DNA of 39,308 bases. Origin: Acidobacteriaceae bacterium. Lineage in GTDB: Bacteria > Acidobacteriota > Terriglobia > Terriglobales > Acidobacteriaceae. The position numbers were made by a program, and so were the translations under genes. The DNA lies in assembly GCA_003131315.1 (NCBI GenBank), contig PKUV01000101.1, forward strand, positions 1-39,308. The letters run 5' to 3'. Shown here in pieces: positions 16,041 through 24,584 of this stretch; within the stretch, counting starts at the first letter, position 1, and every line of letters starts with the position of its first letter. Below the pieces are notes generated by a model that was given only the letters and a program-made list of their open reading frames with translations, ran no database searches and had not been told where the DNA came from.

Positions 16041-17165
16041 TTACTGCGTGGAGTTTTCGATCCAGCCGCCGCCGACGACGATGTCACCATCGTAGAAAAC
16101 GGCAGCCTGGCCGGGGGTGAGCGCGCGCTGCGGCTCGTCAAAGGTAACGCGGACTTCGTCCGGCCCGGCGGATTCAATGATGGCCGGCGCGGGTTGATGC
16201 TTGTGGCGGATCTTCACTGCGACGCGCATGGGCTCGCGCAGCTCGGACGTCGAAATGAAGTTCACCCGACGCGCGCGAAGAGTGCGCGAGTAAAGCTCCT
16301 CGTCCTTGCCGACCACCACTTGCCGCGTGTCGTTCTTGATTTGAATCACGTACAGCGGAGAGCCGGTGGCCACACCGAGTCCCTTGCGCTGGCCGATCGT
16401 GAAGTTGTGAACGCCGGCGTGCTCGCCGATCACCTTGCCGTCGGTAGTGACCATCTCGCCGGCAATTTCTGTCGGCTTATCTCCCTGCTCGGTGAGATAG
16501 GCTTCGAGAAAGCGCTTGTAGTCACCGCCAGGGACAAAGCAGATTTCCTGCGAGTCGGGCTTTTCGGCGATCACCAGGCTGTGCTTGCGGGCCAGTTCGC
16601 GCACTTCCGGCTTGGTCATGCCGCCGAGTGGGAACAGAGTGCGGCTCAATTGCGCCTGCGTAAGGCCGAAGAGGAAGTAAGTCTGGTCCTTGGATTTGTC
16701 GACTGAGCGTTTCAGCAGCCAGCGGTTGAGCTGCTCGTCAAAGACGACTTGGGCGTAATGGCCGGTGGCAATCTGATCGGCGCCAATCTGCCGCGCCACA
16801 ACAAGAAGCTGGTCAAACTTCAAGTGATTGTTGCAGAGGCTGCACGGGATCGGCGTGCGCCCGGCAAGATACTCCTCGACGAACGGCCGCACCACATCGC
16901 GCTCAAAGCGCTCTTCGTGATTGACCACGTAGTACGGGATGCCGAGGGTCTCGGCAACGCGGCGAGCGTCGTAGACGTCGTCGATCGAACAGCAGCGGCC
17001 CTGGACGGATTCCGGCATGCCTTCGTGTCCGGCGAGACGGCGCTGGTTCCAGAGTTGCATGGTCAGGCCGATAACGTTGCGCCCTTCGGCACGCAGCATG
17101 GCCGCAACGGCCGAGGAGTCGACTCCTCCCGACATGGCGACGGCGATGGTTTCAGCAGTTAGCAC
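16041..17165 (-). CDS. mnmA: tRNA-specific 2-thiouridylase MnmA
   Basis: 374 residues, normal for the family. The PP-loop ATPase motif AMSGGVDSSA is at about residues 10-19. The two catalytic cysteine regions are TPIPCSLCNNHLKFDQ and SQEICFVPGGDYKRF; ATGHYAQV and DQTYFLFGL are also family marks. The enzyme adenylates and thiolates U34 in tRNAs for Lys, Glu and Gln, taking sulfur from a cysteine desulfurase. It lies 53 bp downstream of iscS on the same strand, so donor and acceptor are probably coexpressed. The start is GTG at 17165, which falls inside a short repeat element. No clear Shine-Dalgarno is seen, and the first few residues (MLTAET) are repeat-encoded. Confidence 0.95.
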   Translation of the reverse strand: MLTAETIAVAMSGGVDSSAVAAMLRAEGRNVIGLTMQLWNQRRLAGHEGMPESVQGRCCSIDDVYDARRVAETLGIPYYVVNHEERFERDVVRPFVEEYLAGRTPIPCSLCNNHLKFDQLLVVARQIGADQIATGHYAQVVFDEQLNRWLLKRSVDKSKDQTYFLFGLTQAQLSRTLFPLGGMTKPEVRELARKHSLVIAEKPDSQEICFVPGGDYKRFLEAYLTEQGDKPTEIAGEMVTTDGKVIGEHAGVHNFTIGQRKGLGVATGSPLYVIQIKNDTRQVVVGKDEELYSRTLRARRVNFISTSELREPMRVAVKIRHKHQPAPAIIESAGPDEVRVTFDEPQRALTPGQAAVFYDGDIVVGGGWIENSTQ

Positions 17166-17243
17166 TTGGCAGTTAGCATATAGCTCTTCACTATTCCGAT
17201 TCGGCTAAATGCTAAGTGCTAATGGCTAACTGCGCTCTTCAGC
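17156..17243. repeat. TTAGC-type repeat spanning the iscS end and mnmA start
   Basis: On the minus strand, TGAAGAGCGC is followed by reiterated units such as AGTTAGC, ATTAGC, ACTTAGC, ATTTAGC and later ATGCTAACTGC. The iscS stop codon and the mnmA GTG start both lie in it. A related block is at 23507-23550. Confidence 0.65.
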
Positions 17244-18397
17244 CACACCGGCGACAACTCGCGCAACCGCCCCACGGTTTCCGGAACCAGGGCCAGTGCG
17301 AAGTCTATATCCTCGGGCGTGTTTTGCTTTCCCAGACTGAAACGAATGCTGGCTTTGGCGCGGTCGGGACGCAACCCCATCGCGGTCAGCACATGCGACG
17401 GTTCGATCGCCCCGGAAGAGCACGCAGCGCCGGTCGAGACTGCCAGTCCCTTCAAGTCCAGCGCGATGACCAGCGCCTCGCCGTCGATGGAATCGAAATA
17501 AATGTTGGTCGTATTCGGCACGCGGGGCGCGCCTTCGCCGTTTAAGCCTGTGGCTTCGATCTCGAGCAGTTCCCTTTCCAGATGGTCACGCGCAGCCGCC
17601 ATCTTCCGATCGTCGCCGCGTTCGAAGCCAGAGATGGCCAACTCGGCTGCCTTGCCTAAACCTACGATGCCAGGAACGTTCTCCGTCCCGGCGCGGCGGG
17701 AGCGTTCATGACTTCCGCCATAGAGCATAGGCTCAAGCAGAGTTCCCTTGCGGACGTAGAGCGCGCCCACACCCTGCGGCCCGTGAATCTTGTGGCCGGA
17801 GATGGTCAGCAGGTCGCACCCGATTTTGTTGACGTCGATCGGGATCTTCCCCGCCGCCTGCACCGCGTCGGTGTGGAAGTACACGTCGGCTTCGGCGGCG
17901 ATCTTCCCAATCTCCGCGACGGGTTGCACGACGCCGGTCTCGTTGTTGGCGAGCATGATGGTGATCAACTTCGTATTCGGCCGGATCGCGCGCTTCACAT
18001 CCGCCGGATCCACCAGACCGCGGCCATCCACTGGAATGTACGTGACTTCGCATCCCGTCGTCCCACGATACTTGGCGAGATGCTTGCAGGCGTTGAGAAC
18101 GGCGTGATGTTCGATGGTTGAGGTGATGACATGGTCGCCCGACCGCGCCAGCCCAAAGACCGCAAGATTGTCCGCTTCTGTTCCACCGCTGGTAAACACA
18201 ACCTCGGAGGCGCGGCAGCCCAGCAGGGCGGCCACGGATTCGCGAGCGCGCTCGACGGCGGCCCGCGTCTCCTGTCCATGATGGTGGATGGAGGACGCGT
18301 TGCCAAAGTGCTCGCCAAAGTATGGCCGCATGGCCTCCAGGACCTCGGGGAGCACCGGAGTAGTCGCGTTGTTGTCGAGATAGACCCGGCGCATCAT
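17219..18397 (-). CDS. iscS: Cysteine desulfurase (IscS/NifS family)
   Basis: 392 residues of the fold-type I PLP enzyme family. YLDNNATTP opens the protein; HTDAVQ and SGHKIHGPQG (PLP lysine 203) mark the cofactor site. STGAACSSGA holds the persulfide-forming Cys326 on the mobile loop, in the IscS/NifS form. It converts cysteine to alanine and passes sulfur to acceptors, here probably MnmA encoded next. No iscU or iscR is adjacent. The start may be ATG 18397 or the adjoining ATG 18394. The last residues (KSAVSH) and the stop are encoded by a repeat element. Confidence 0.95.
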   Translation of the reverse strand: MMRRVYLDNNATTPVLPEVLEAMRPYFGEHFGNASSIHHHGQETRAAVERARESVAALLGCRASEVVFTSGGTEADNLAVFGLARSGDHVITSTIEHHAVLNACKHLAKYRGTTGCEVTYIPVDGRGLVDPADVKRAIRPNTKLITIMLANNETGVVQPVAEIGKIAAEADVYFHTDAVQAAGKIPIDVNKIGCDLLTISGHKIHGPQGVGALYVRKGTLLEPMLYGGSHERSRRAGTENVPGIVGLGKAAELAISGFERGDDRKMAAARDHLERELLEIEATGLNGEGAPRVPNTTNIYFDSIDGEALVIALDLKGLAVSTGAACSSGAIEPSHVLTAMGLRPDRAKASIRFSLGKQNTPEDIDFALALVPETVGRLRELSPVWLKSAVSH

Positions 18398-18452
18398 GCT
18401 GCTTTCATTGTACTGATGCGGCGGGAGGTTGACAGGGTGCGCGATGGGCCTG

Positions 18453-18474
18453 CTGACCGCTCACCGCTCACGGC
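18453..18474. repeat. Left inverted repeat flanking the four-helix-bundle gene
   Basis: CTGACCGCTCACC (18453-18465) followed by GCTCACGGC (18466-18474). Both are found inverted at 19018-19038 on the other side of the gene: GGTGAGCTGTCAG (12 of 13 matching) and GCCGTGAGC. Confidence 0.6.
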
Positions 18475-18641
18475 AGGCGACGGCGCAGGCGAGGCACCGG
18501 TCGACGGGTGGTCACAGCTGCCTGCTCAAGCCTCACGGCAAGCCAATATCTTCTCAGGACCTGTGGAGTCAAAACCGAACATTTTGCGAGTGACTGCTGT
18601 CACTGTCCTGCAGGTCCGGCGCGATTAAGCTCCCTGTCAAT

Positions 18642-19022
18642 ATGTCCTCCGACTACAAGGAGCTCCGTGTCTGGCGAGACGCTATGGCCCTCGTCCGGGA
18701 TATCTATCGCCTTACTCGCAGGCTTCCGAAGGAAGAAACTTTCGGCCTTGTGTCCCAGATGCGCCGGGCGGCAGTTTCGGTTCCCAGCAACGTTGCCGAG
18801 GGGAAGGGCCGCCATTCGCAGCGGGAATTGGCTCAGTTTCTCTATCGCGCGCGAGGTTCTCTCTTGGAACTTGAGACTCAAGTCCTGATCGCGCGTGACC
18901 TCGGCTACATTGACGAGTCAATTTGCGTTGGAGTAGGGCAGCAAATCAAGAAGCTTGCCTGCACGCTGAACGGACTGATCAATCGGGTACAGGAAGGGAT
19001 TGCTTCAGGCCTTTTGCGGTGA
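18642..19022 (+). CDS. Four-helix-bundle protein (23S rRNA intervening-sequence / S23 family)
   Basis: 126 residues, typical length. Family marks are YKELRVWRDAM at the N terminus, RLTRRLPKEETFGLVSQMRRAAVSVPSNVAEG in the second helix region and FLYRARGSLLELETQVLIARDLGYI. Members form pentameric four-helix bundles; some are encoded in 23S rRNA intervening sequences and relatives act as accessory proteins of diversity-generating retroelements. No rRNA or reverse transcriptase is here, so the role is unknown. The only nearby ATG start (18642) lacks a good Shine-Dalgarno. Inverted repeats flank it, the right one overlapping the TGA stop, which suggests a mobile or duplicated cassette. Confidence 0.85.
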   Translation: MSSDYKELRVWRDAMALVRDIYRLTRRLPKEETFGLVSQMRRAAVSVPSNVAEGKGRHSQRELAQFLYRARGSLLELETQVLIARDLGYIDESICVGVGQQIKKLACTLNGLINRVQEGIASGLLR

Positions 19023-19038
19023 GCTGTCAGCCGTGAGC
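19018..19038. repeat. Right inverted repeat flanking the four-helix-bundle gene
   Basis: GGTGAGCTGTCAG (19018-19030) and GCCGTGAGC (19030-19038) are inverted relative to 18453-18474 and include the stop codon of the gene. Further GCCGT/GAGCCG variants continue to about 19050. Confidence 0.6.
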
Positions 19039-19073
19039 CGTTGGCCGTCAACGCTCGCTACCTGTGACCTCCT

Positions 19074-20216
19074 CTATCTTTTCTCCACCGCCACATATTT
19101 TTGTGGGTAGGCCGGGCCGACGTAATCGGCGCGCGGGCGGATCAGCCGGTTATCGTCGAGTTGTTCGATGACGTGCGCGGTCCAGCCGCCGACCCGCGAG
19201 ACTGCGAAGATGGGCGTGAACAGGTCTACCTCGATGCCGAGTGTGTGGTAGGTGGAAGCCGAGTAGAAGTCCACATTGGCGTTGAGCTTCTTGTCGGCCC
19301 TTACGAAGTCTTCGATCTTTTGCGAGTATTCGAACCACTTCGGATCGCCGCTGGAATGGCCCAGGTCGCGGGACATCTGCCGCAGGTGGGTGGCGCGCGG
19401 ATCTTCCGTGTGGTACACGCGGTGTCCGAAGCCAGGGATTTTCTTCTTCTGGGCCAGCAACCCTTTGACATACTCGACGGGGTCGGCGCCGTTGGCGTCG
19501 ATTTCCTTAAGAATTTTGAAGACGGCCTCGTTGGCGCCGCCGTGCAGCGGCCCCTTGAGCGTGCCGATGGCGGAGGTGACCGCTGAGTGCATATCGGAAA
19601 GCGTTGCGGCTGTGACCCGGGCCGCGAAGGTGGAAGCATTCAGTTCATGGTCGGCGTGGAGAATGAGTGCGATGTTAAGAGCGCGTTCGGCGGTCTCCGA
19701 GGGCGCGGTACCGTTCAGCATGAGCAGGAAATTAGCCGCGTGTGAAAGCGATCGATCCGGCTCCACCACCGGCTTCCCTTTGCGAACGCGATCGTAGTTG
19801 GCCACGATCATGGCGATCTGGGAGGTCAGGCGAATCGCTTTGTCGACGTTAGCGTCGTGATCGTTGCGGTCGTATTCGGGATCGTAAAAAGAAAGCGCTG
19901 AAACCAACGTACGTAGCACGTCCATCGGCAGCGCGTGCTTAGGCGCCAACTGCAAGCGATAGATAATGGACGCATCCAGCTTCCGTTCTTCCGCCATGCG
20001 CTGCTTCAGGGCCTTGAGTTCGCCGGCATTGGGCAAACGTCCGAACCAGAGCAGGTAGCAGACTTCCTCAAAGGTAGAGTGGTCGGCCAGATCGTGGATG
20101 TCATACCCGCGATAGGCGAGCACTCCCTGCTCACCGTCGATGTAACAAATGCCGGATGTGGTAGCGACAACCCCTTCGAGTCCTTTGGGGGCGTGCAGGC
20201 TCGTAACGCTGGACAT
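19074..20216 (-). CDS. gltA: Citrate synthase (short, homodimeric type)
   Basis: 380 residues, the size of the Gram-positive/archaeal-like citrate synthases rather than the longer Proteobacterial hexamers. The catalytic triad is visible: His225 (GPLHGGANE), His265 (PGFGHRVYHTEDPRA) and Asp316 (NVDFYSA), and HADHELNAST is the conserved segment between domains. It condenses oxaloacetate with acetyl-CoA at the entry of the TCA cycle. A 2-methylcitrate synthase role cannot be excluded from sequence, but no prp genes are nearby. ATG 20216 has GAGG 4 nt upstream. It diverges from the S46 peptidase gene across 222 bp. Confidence 0.93.
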   Translation of the reverse strand: MSSVTSLHAPKGLEGVVATTSGICYIDGEQGVLAYRGYDIHDLADHSTFEEVCYLLWFGRLPNAGELKALKQRMAEERKLDASIIYRLQLAPKHALPMDVLRTLVSALSFYDPEYDRNDHDANVDKAIRLTSQIAMIVANYDRVRKGKPVVEPDRSLSHAANFLLMLNGTAPSETAERALNIALILHADHELNASTFAARVTAATLSDMHSAVTSAIGTLKGPLHGGANEAVFKILKEIDANGADPVEYVKGLLAQKKKIPGFGHRVYHTEDPRATHLRQMSRDLGHSSGDPKWFEYSQKIEDFVRADKKLNANVDFYSASTYHTLGIEVDLFTPIFAVSRVGGWTAHVIEQLDDNRLIRPRADYVGPAYPQKYVAVEKR

Positions 20217-20438
20217 GGCTCCTCGCTGGCAGTGCGGATGGACCTACGGTGCTCTTCCGCGCACAAAGGATCGGCAGGGCAACCTTCTTTTATACGCTAA
20301 ACCGGCGGCAGTTTCCAAGCGCGCGCTTGGCCTGGAAGTGCACGCGGCGTAAAATGATTGGTTTGCCATTTGCCGCTGGAGACGTGTGCCCCGGCAGAAT
20401 TCCCAGAACTAAGGGGAGAAATTCATGCGGAGAAGTTC

Positions 20439-22517
20439 ATGAAAACAAGACTGCTCATTTTCGCCCTCATCCTTGCCCTCGCAACGCCCCTGGCGCTCGC
20501 CGACGAGGGTATGTGGTTATACAACAATTTCCCGAAAGATAAGGTCCAGAAGCAATACAGCTTTCTGCCGACGCAGGAATGGCTGGACCACCTCCGGTTG
20601 TCGTCGGTACGCTTTAACAATGGAGGCTCCGGTTCGTTCGTGTCGGCCGACGGCCTGGCATTTACCAATCATCACGTGGGCGCCGACTGCATCGGAAAAC
20701 TGGCCACCTCCGGCGCCGATTACATGAAGACCGGTTTTTACGCCAAGACCCAGGCGGACGAAGCCAAGTGCCCCGACCTTGAATTGAACGTGCTGGTTGG
20801 CATCGACGACGTCACTGCGAAGGTGAAAGCCGCTGCCACGTCTTCCATGTCGGCCGCCAACGCTGGCCAGGCACAGCGCTCCGCCATGAGCGCCGTCGAA
20901 AAAGACTGTGCCACTCCGACCGGCCTGCGCTGCGATGTGGTCACGCTCTACTCGGGCGAAGTTTACAACCTCTACAAATACAAGAAGTACACCGATGTGC
21001 GCCTCGTGTTTGCGCCGGAATTTGATGCGGCATTCTTCGGCGGCGATCCCGACAACTTCACCTTCCCGCGCTATGACCTGGACATCACGTTCTTCCGTAT
21101 CTACGAGAACGACAAGCCCGTCCATCTCGACAACTACCTGCAATGGTCGAAAGTTGGAGTCAAAGATGGCGATTTGATTTTCGTTTCCGGCCACCCGGGA
21201 AACACGGATCGCCTGAAAACGGGGGCGCAATTACAGTTTCTGAAGAACGTGGATTATCCGTCGCGCCTCGCCACCTACAAGCGCCGGATCGCGATGCTCC
21301 AGAAGTTCAGCGCGCAGTCGCCGGAAAACGCTCGCATCGCGCAAGAAGACATCTTCGGGTTGCAGAATTCTCAGAAAGCCATTAACGGCGAGTATGAAGG
21401 CCTGCAGGATATGGCCGTATTGGCGCAGATGAACACGGCGGAGCGCGAGCGCGAAAAAGCTTACATGGATAAGCACACGGGCGAGCCCAACCCCTGGGAA
21501 GAGATTTCCAACGCCATGAAGGTGAATCGCGAAATTTACGACCAGCTCACCTACGTTGAGCGGATGCGTGGGATCTCCTCGCATCTGACGTCATACGCCC
21601 GGAATCTGGTTCGTCTCGCAGAGGAGAAGTCGAGGCCGAACGGCGACCGTCTCCGCGAGTATCGCGATTCTGCCCTGCCCTCGCTGGAGCAACAACTGTT
21701 CAGCGCCGCTCCCATCTACAAGAATCTTGAGACCGCGACTTTAGCCGTCTCCCTGGCCCAGCTACAGGAAGCGCTGGGACCCGACGATGCGGCCGTGAAA
21801 GCGTCGCTGAGCGGCAAGTCGCCCGAAGAGGCTGCCAAGGCGCTGATCGCGGGTACCAAGCTGGAAGATGTGACGGTCCGTAAGCGACTTTATGAGGGCG
21901 GGAAGGCAGCGGTGGATGCGAGCACGGATCCACTGATCGTCCTCATGCGCAATGTCGATCCCGAGGCACGGGCGGTACGCAAGCGCTTCGACGACGAGGT
22001 GGATGCGGCGGTGCGGCGCGACGGCGCAACCATCGCTCGGGCGCGGTTTGCCCAGGCGGGCTTCATCCAGCCTCCGGACGCGACCTTCACGCTGCGCCTC
22101 AGTTATGGCACGGTGAAGGGGTATGAGGAGAATGGAAAAAAGATTCCTTACTTCACCACCTTCGGCGGCGCCTTCCAGCATGCCGAGGAGCACGGCAGCA
22201 AGCCTCCGTACAATCTGGCCGGCAGTTGGCCCAAGATGAAGTCGAAACTCAATCTTGAGACGCCACTGAATTATGTTTCCACCGCGGACATCATCGGCGG
22301 CAACTCGGGCAGCCCGACCGTGAACAAGGCGGGCGAAGTGGTCGGAATTATTTTCGACGGCAATATCCAGTCGCTGGTTTTGAACTTCTACTACGACGAC
22401 CGCCAGGCACGGGCCGTACAGGTCGATTCGCGCGGCATCATCGAAGCGCTGCGCAAAATTTACGGCGCTGACGCTCTGGCCAATGAACTGACCGGCACGA
22501 AAGCGGCAGGAAAATAA
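20439..22517 (+). CDS. S46-family dipeptidyl peptidase (DPP7/DPP11 type), exported
   Basis: 692 residues. ATG 20439 has GGAG with 6-nt spacing and starts a signal peptide (MKTRLLIFALILALATPLALA, cleavage before DEG). An upstream in-frame start at 20358 would bury it. Family marks are GMWLYNNFP after cleavage, the catalytic His in FTNHHVGADC (residues 78-79), Asp in FGGDPDNFTFPRYDLD (203 region) and nucleophile Ser623 in GGNSGSPT. These chymotrypsin-fold enzymes remove N-terminal dipeptides in the periplasm and support growth on peptides. The P1 preference (hydrophobic versus acidic) depends on a residue I cannot place by eye. Convergent with the amidohydrolase gene. Confidence 0.92.
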   Translation: MKTRLLIFALILALATPLALADEGMWLYNNFPKDKVQKQYSFLPTQEWLDHLRLSSVRFNNGGSGSFVSADGLAFTNHHVGADCIGKLATSGADYMKTGFYAKTQADEAKCPDLELNVLVGIDDVTAKVKAAATSSMSAANAGQAQRSAMSAVEKDCATPTGLRCDVVTLYSGEVYNLYKYKKYTDVRLVFAPEFDAAFFGGDPDNFTFPRYDLDITFFRIYENDKPVHLDNYLQWSKVGVKDGDLIFVSGHPGNTDRLKTGAQLQFLKNVDYPSRLATYKRRIAMLQKFSAQSPENARIAQEDIFGLQNSQKAINGEYEGLQDMAVLAQMNTAEREREKAYMDKHTGEPNPWEEISNAMKVNREIYDQLTYVERMRGISSHLTSYARNLVRLAEEKSRPNGDRLREYRDSALPSLEQQLFSAAPIYKNLETATLAVSLAQLQEALGPDDAAVKASLSGKSPEEAAKALIAGTKLEDVTVRKRLYEGGKAAVDASTDPLIVLMRNVDPEARAVRKRFDDEVDAAVRRDGATIARARFAQAGFIQPPDATFTLRLSYGTVKGYEENGKKIPYFTTFGGAFQHAEEHGSKPPYNLAGSWPKMKSKLNLETPLNYVSTADIIGGNSGSPTVNKAGEVVGIIFDGNIQSLVLNFYYDDRQARAVQVDSRGIIEALRKIYGADALANELTGTKAAGK

Positions 22518-22530
22518 GTTCCAGTTCACT

Positions 22531-22655
22531 ACAGAGGCACGGAGAAATTGGTAATTTTGAAATTTGGCAATTTGGTAATTTGAACCCGGCGTGCGGTCGC
22601 CGGGCGAGGAGATTGTCAAATTGCCAAATTACCCGATTACAAAATTACCCAATTC
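22531..22655. repeat. AATTACC palindromic repeat (copy 1)
   Basis: A left half rich in AATTTGGTAATTTG (22546-22582) and a right half rich in CAAATTACC (22616-22652) form a long imperfect hairpin around a GC-rich loop (CGGCGTGCGGTCGCCG). An ACAGAGGCACGGAGA flank remains on the left. It directly abuts the amidohydrolase stop codon. A fuller copy is at 35503-35666. Confidence 0.75.
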
Positions 22656-23498
22656 TCACTCCGGCCAGAGCGAGGCCGCCGTCTTGCTCAAGATCTGCTC
22701 TCGCATCTCTTCGCGAATGGGCAGAGCCTTGAATTCCTCAAGATTCCGCTTGACGTCCGGGACGCCCGGACCCGGCCAGTCGGTGCCAAACAGCGTCTTG
22801 TGGGCGATCTCATCAAGCCGCGGAAAATACTTGAGCAGCGTCTTCGGCGGAATGCCGCTGATGTCGAGATAGACGTTCGGGTGCCGACGGATGAGAAAAA
22901 ACGCGGTGTGCATCCAGAGGGGCCGGCCGCCGTGTGCCAGCAGGATTTTGAGCTTTGGGAAATCCACCGCAACATCGTCAACGTAGATCGGGTCGCCGTA
23001 TTTATTGCGCGCGCCGGGGAAAATCGACGTCCCAGTGTGGAACATGACGGGGATCCCATTGGCCTCGGCAGCCCGGTAGATGATTTCGAGTTCCTTCACT
23101 CCGTTTAGATAGTCGTTCGGAAACAGCAGTTGATGCGGCGGGGGAATCTTGATCATGCGAAGGCCGAGGCGCAGGATGTGCTCTACATCCGCCAAGATAT
23201 TGGTGGTGTGCCGCGGATGCAGGCTGCCACAGGAGAGCAGTCGCTTGGGATCGTGCTTCGTGTAGTCGGCGACGAACTGGTTGACCTCGGGCGTAAAACC
23301 GATCACTTCCGGCGCAACGTAGTTGATCAGTGCAGCACGGTCAACGCCGCAACGGTCCAGATATTTCAGGAAGGCCTTGGGCGAGCGGCAATATTCGGCG
23401 ATCTCATCGAAATTGGCGCGCTTGCGCTTCATCAGTTCAAGCGCGTGCGGCTTGAATAGTTCGATCGGCTCGATGTGAATGTGGCAGTCGGTGATCAA
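22656..23498 (-). CDS. Amidohydrolase-2 family (TIM-barrel metal-dependent hydrolase/decarboxylase)
   Basis: 280 residues. The N-terminal ITDCHIHIEP carries the HxH metal pair (His6, His8). Further candidate ligands are in VMFHTGTS, LLAHGGRPLW and LFGTDWPGPG, the last Asp being the usual catalytic/metal residue. The family (Pfam PF04909) includes ACMSD-like decarboxylases and lactone hydrolases; the substrate is not deducible. The only reasonable start is TTG at 23498, since an in-frame stop lies upstream in a TTAGC-type repeat and no ATG fits. It follows the rhodanese gene on the same strand by 47 bp. Confidence 0.85.
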   Translation of the reverse strand: MITDCHIHIEPIELFKPHALELMKRKRANFDEIAEYCRSPKAFLKYLDRCGVDRAALINYVAPEVIGFTPEVNQFVADYTKHDPKRLLSCGSLHPRHTTNILADVEHILRLGLRMIKIPPPHQLLFPNDYLNGVKELEIIYRAAEANGIPVMFHTGTSIFPGARNKYGDPIYVDDVAVDFPKLKILLAHGGRPLWMHTAFFLIRRHPNVYLDISGIPPKTLLKYFPRLDEIAHKTLFGTDWPGPGVPDVKRNLEEFKALPIREEMREQILSKTAASLWPE

Positions 23499-23506
23499 GG
23501 TTTTGG

Positions 23507-23550
23507 GTTTGCTAACAGCTAAAAGCTAATAGCCAAGAGCGCTCTTCAGT
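23507..23550. repeat. TTAGC-type repeat between rhodanese and amidohydrolase genes
   Basis: Minus-strand reading: TGAAGAGCGC, then TATTAGC, TTTTAGC and TGTTAGC units. It shares TGAAGAGCGC and the reiterated TTAGC core with 17156-17243, and here the TGA is the rhodanese stop codon. Confidence 0.6.
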
Positions 23551-23881
23551 ACAACGGCACTTTCGGATCCACCGTCCGCGCCCAGCCATCGATCCCGCCG
23601 CTCATGGATTGAACTTTTTCGTATCCCTGCTGGCGGAGCCAGTTGGTGACGGTCAACGAGCGCACACCGTGATGGCACAGGACCACGATGTGATCGTCGG
23701 GGTCGAGTTCCTGGTGAACGCGGGTCGGGATGTCGCCCATCGGAATGTGCTTTGCCCCTTCAATGCGGGAGGCTTCATATTCCCAAGCCTCGCGAACATC
23801 GAGCAGCGTAAATGTTTCCCCGCGCTTCTGCAGCGACTTCACCTGCCCGGGAGAGATTTCGAAGTCCATAGTTTGGTTCAT
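23546..23881 (-). CDS. Single-domain rhodanese-like protein
   Basis: 111 residues covering one rhodanese fold: FTLLDVREAWEYEASRIEGAKHIPMGDI (CH2A/CH2B motifs) and active-site loop CHHGVRS with Cys69 as the persulfide carrier. The loop length is that of sulfurtransferases such as GlpE/PspE rather than Cdc25-type phosphatases. It may pass sulfane sulfur, but the physiological acceptor is unknown. The start is ATG 23881, or ATG 23869 four codons on. Its TGA stop is part of a TTAGC-type repeat. Confidence 0.9.
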   Translation of the reverse strand: MNQTMDFEISPGQVKSLQKRGETFTLLDVREAWEYEASRIEGAKHIPMGDIPTRVHQELDPDDHIVVLCHHGVRSLTVTNWLRQQGYEKVQSMSGGIDGWARTVDPKVPLY

Positions 23882-23911
23882 GCTGAAGTCTGCAGTCAGA
23901 TGTCGCGTCGT

Positions 23912-24022
23912 TGTCCCGCAAATTCACGATCTAAGTTTGGGCTGTCATCTTGAGCGAAGCGAAAGACCTATGCATTGGGGCGGATTCAAATACAGAGGTC
24001 CTTCGCTTCGCTCAGGATGACA
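23912..24022. repeat. TCATCCTGAGCGAAGCG palindromic element (copy 1, right end lost)
   Basis: The left end TGTCCCGCAAATTCACGAT (23912-23930) matches the terminal repeat of the complete copy at 36857-36998. The inner inverted arms (TGTCATCTTGAGCGAAGCGA at 23943 and its near-complement ending 24022) are intact, but the right terminal repeat is missing. The TAA of the adjoining membrane-protein gene begins 3 nt beyond it. Confidence 0.75.
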
Positions 24023-24025
24023 CTG

Positions 24026-24469
24026 TTAGTTGTTCTTCCGAAGCTCCGGCGCACTTCTCAGCGTGGTCAAGCTCACAAGCGCGGCCACCGCCCAGAGCGC
24101 ACCGGTTCCAATGCGAGCGATACGCACATCGGCGGAGGGAATGTTGTGCCACATCGTCAACCCACAGCCGACTACAAAATTGATAACGACCAGGCCGAAA
24201 AGCACGCGCTCGCGCAGGCAGCGCGTGTCGACCGCCAGGCCGGCCAGCAAGAGGATCCACACGATGTAGGTCGCGGCGGTCCAGATGTCGTGCGGCCATT
24301 CATACTCGTTGCGAGTGACGTGGCTAAACGAAATCCACGCGAAGTAGGCACAGCCGAGGAAGCCGGCCACGCCCCACAATGGCGTGCGGCACATCAGATG
24401 GCCGGACGTGTAGGGCTGCTTCGCCCCGCTCTTTACCCTAACCTTCGCGTTTTCTATTTGCCTGTCCAT
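24026..24469 (-). CDS. Small integral membrane protein of unknown function
   Basis: 147 residues with four likely transmembrane helices: WGVAGFLGCAYFAWISFS, WTAATYIVWILLLAGLAV, VLFGLVVINFVVGCGLTMW and a C-terminal one around GTGALWAVAALVSLTTL. The N terminus is basic and soluble. No known family is recognised. Its start (ATG 24469) overlaps by 16 bp the end of a truncated enoyl-CoA hydratase frame, which suggests it was once translationally coupled to an intact copy of that gene. Confidence 0.7.
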   Translation of the reverse strand: MDRQIENAKVRVKSGAKQPYTSGHLMCRTPLWGVAGFLGCAYFAWISFSHVTRNEYEWPHDIWTAATYIVWILLLAGLAVDTRCLRERVLFGLVVINFVVGCGLTMWHNIPSADVRIARIGTGALWAVAALVSLTTLRSAPELRKNN

Positions 24470-24579
24470 TTCGGTGGTCGTTTGTCGAGGAAGGCAATGA
24501 TACCCTCGCGCGCGTCTGCGGTCGAGATGAGTTCATCTTCGACTCGAATTGTGGCGGCAGTGGCCATCTTCAGCGGTGA
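24454..24579 (-). pseudogene. C-terminal remnant of an enoyl-CoA hydratase
   Basis: A 41-codon frame ending in TAG reads SPLKMATAATIRVEDELIS then ADAREGIIAFLDKRPPKWTG. The DAREG-x-x-AFL-x-KRPP-x-(F/W)TG tail is the standard C terminus of crotonase-family proteins; compare DAKEGLAAYVEKRPAVFT in the intact gene at 25993-26814. All of the catalytic part is missing. Upstream of codon 1 the frame runs into a palindromic repeat (24585-24665), so the gene was probably cut by repeat insertion or deletion. Confidence 0.7.
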
Positions 24580-24584
24580 TTGTT

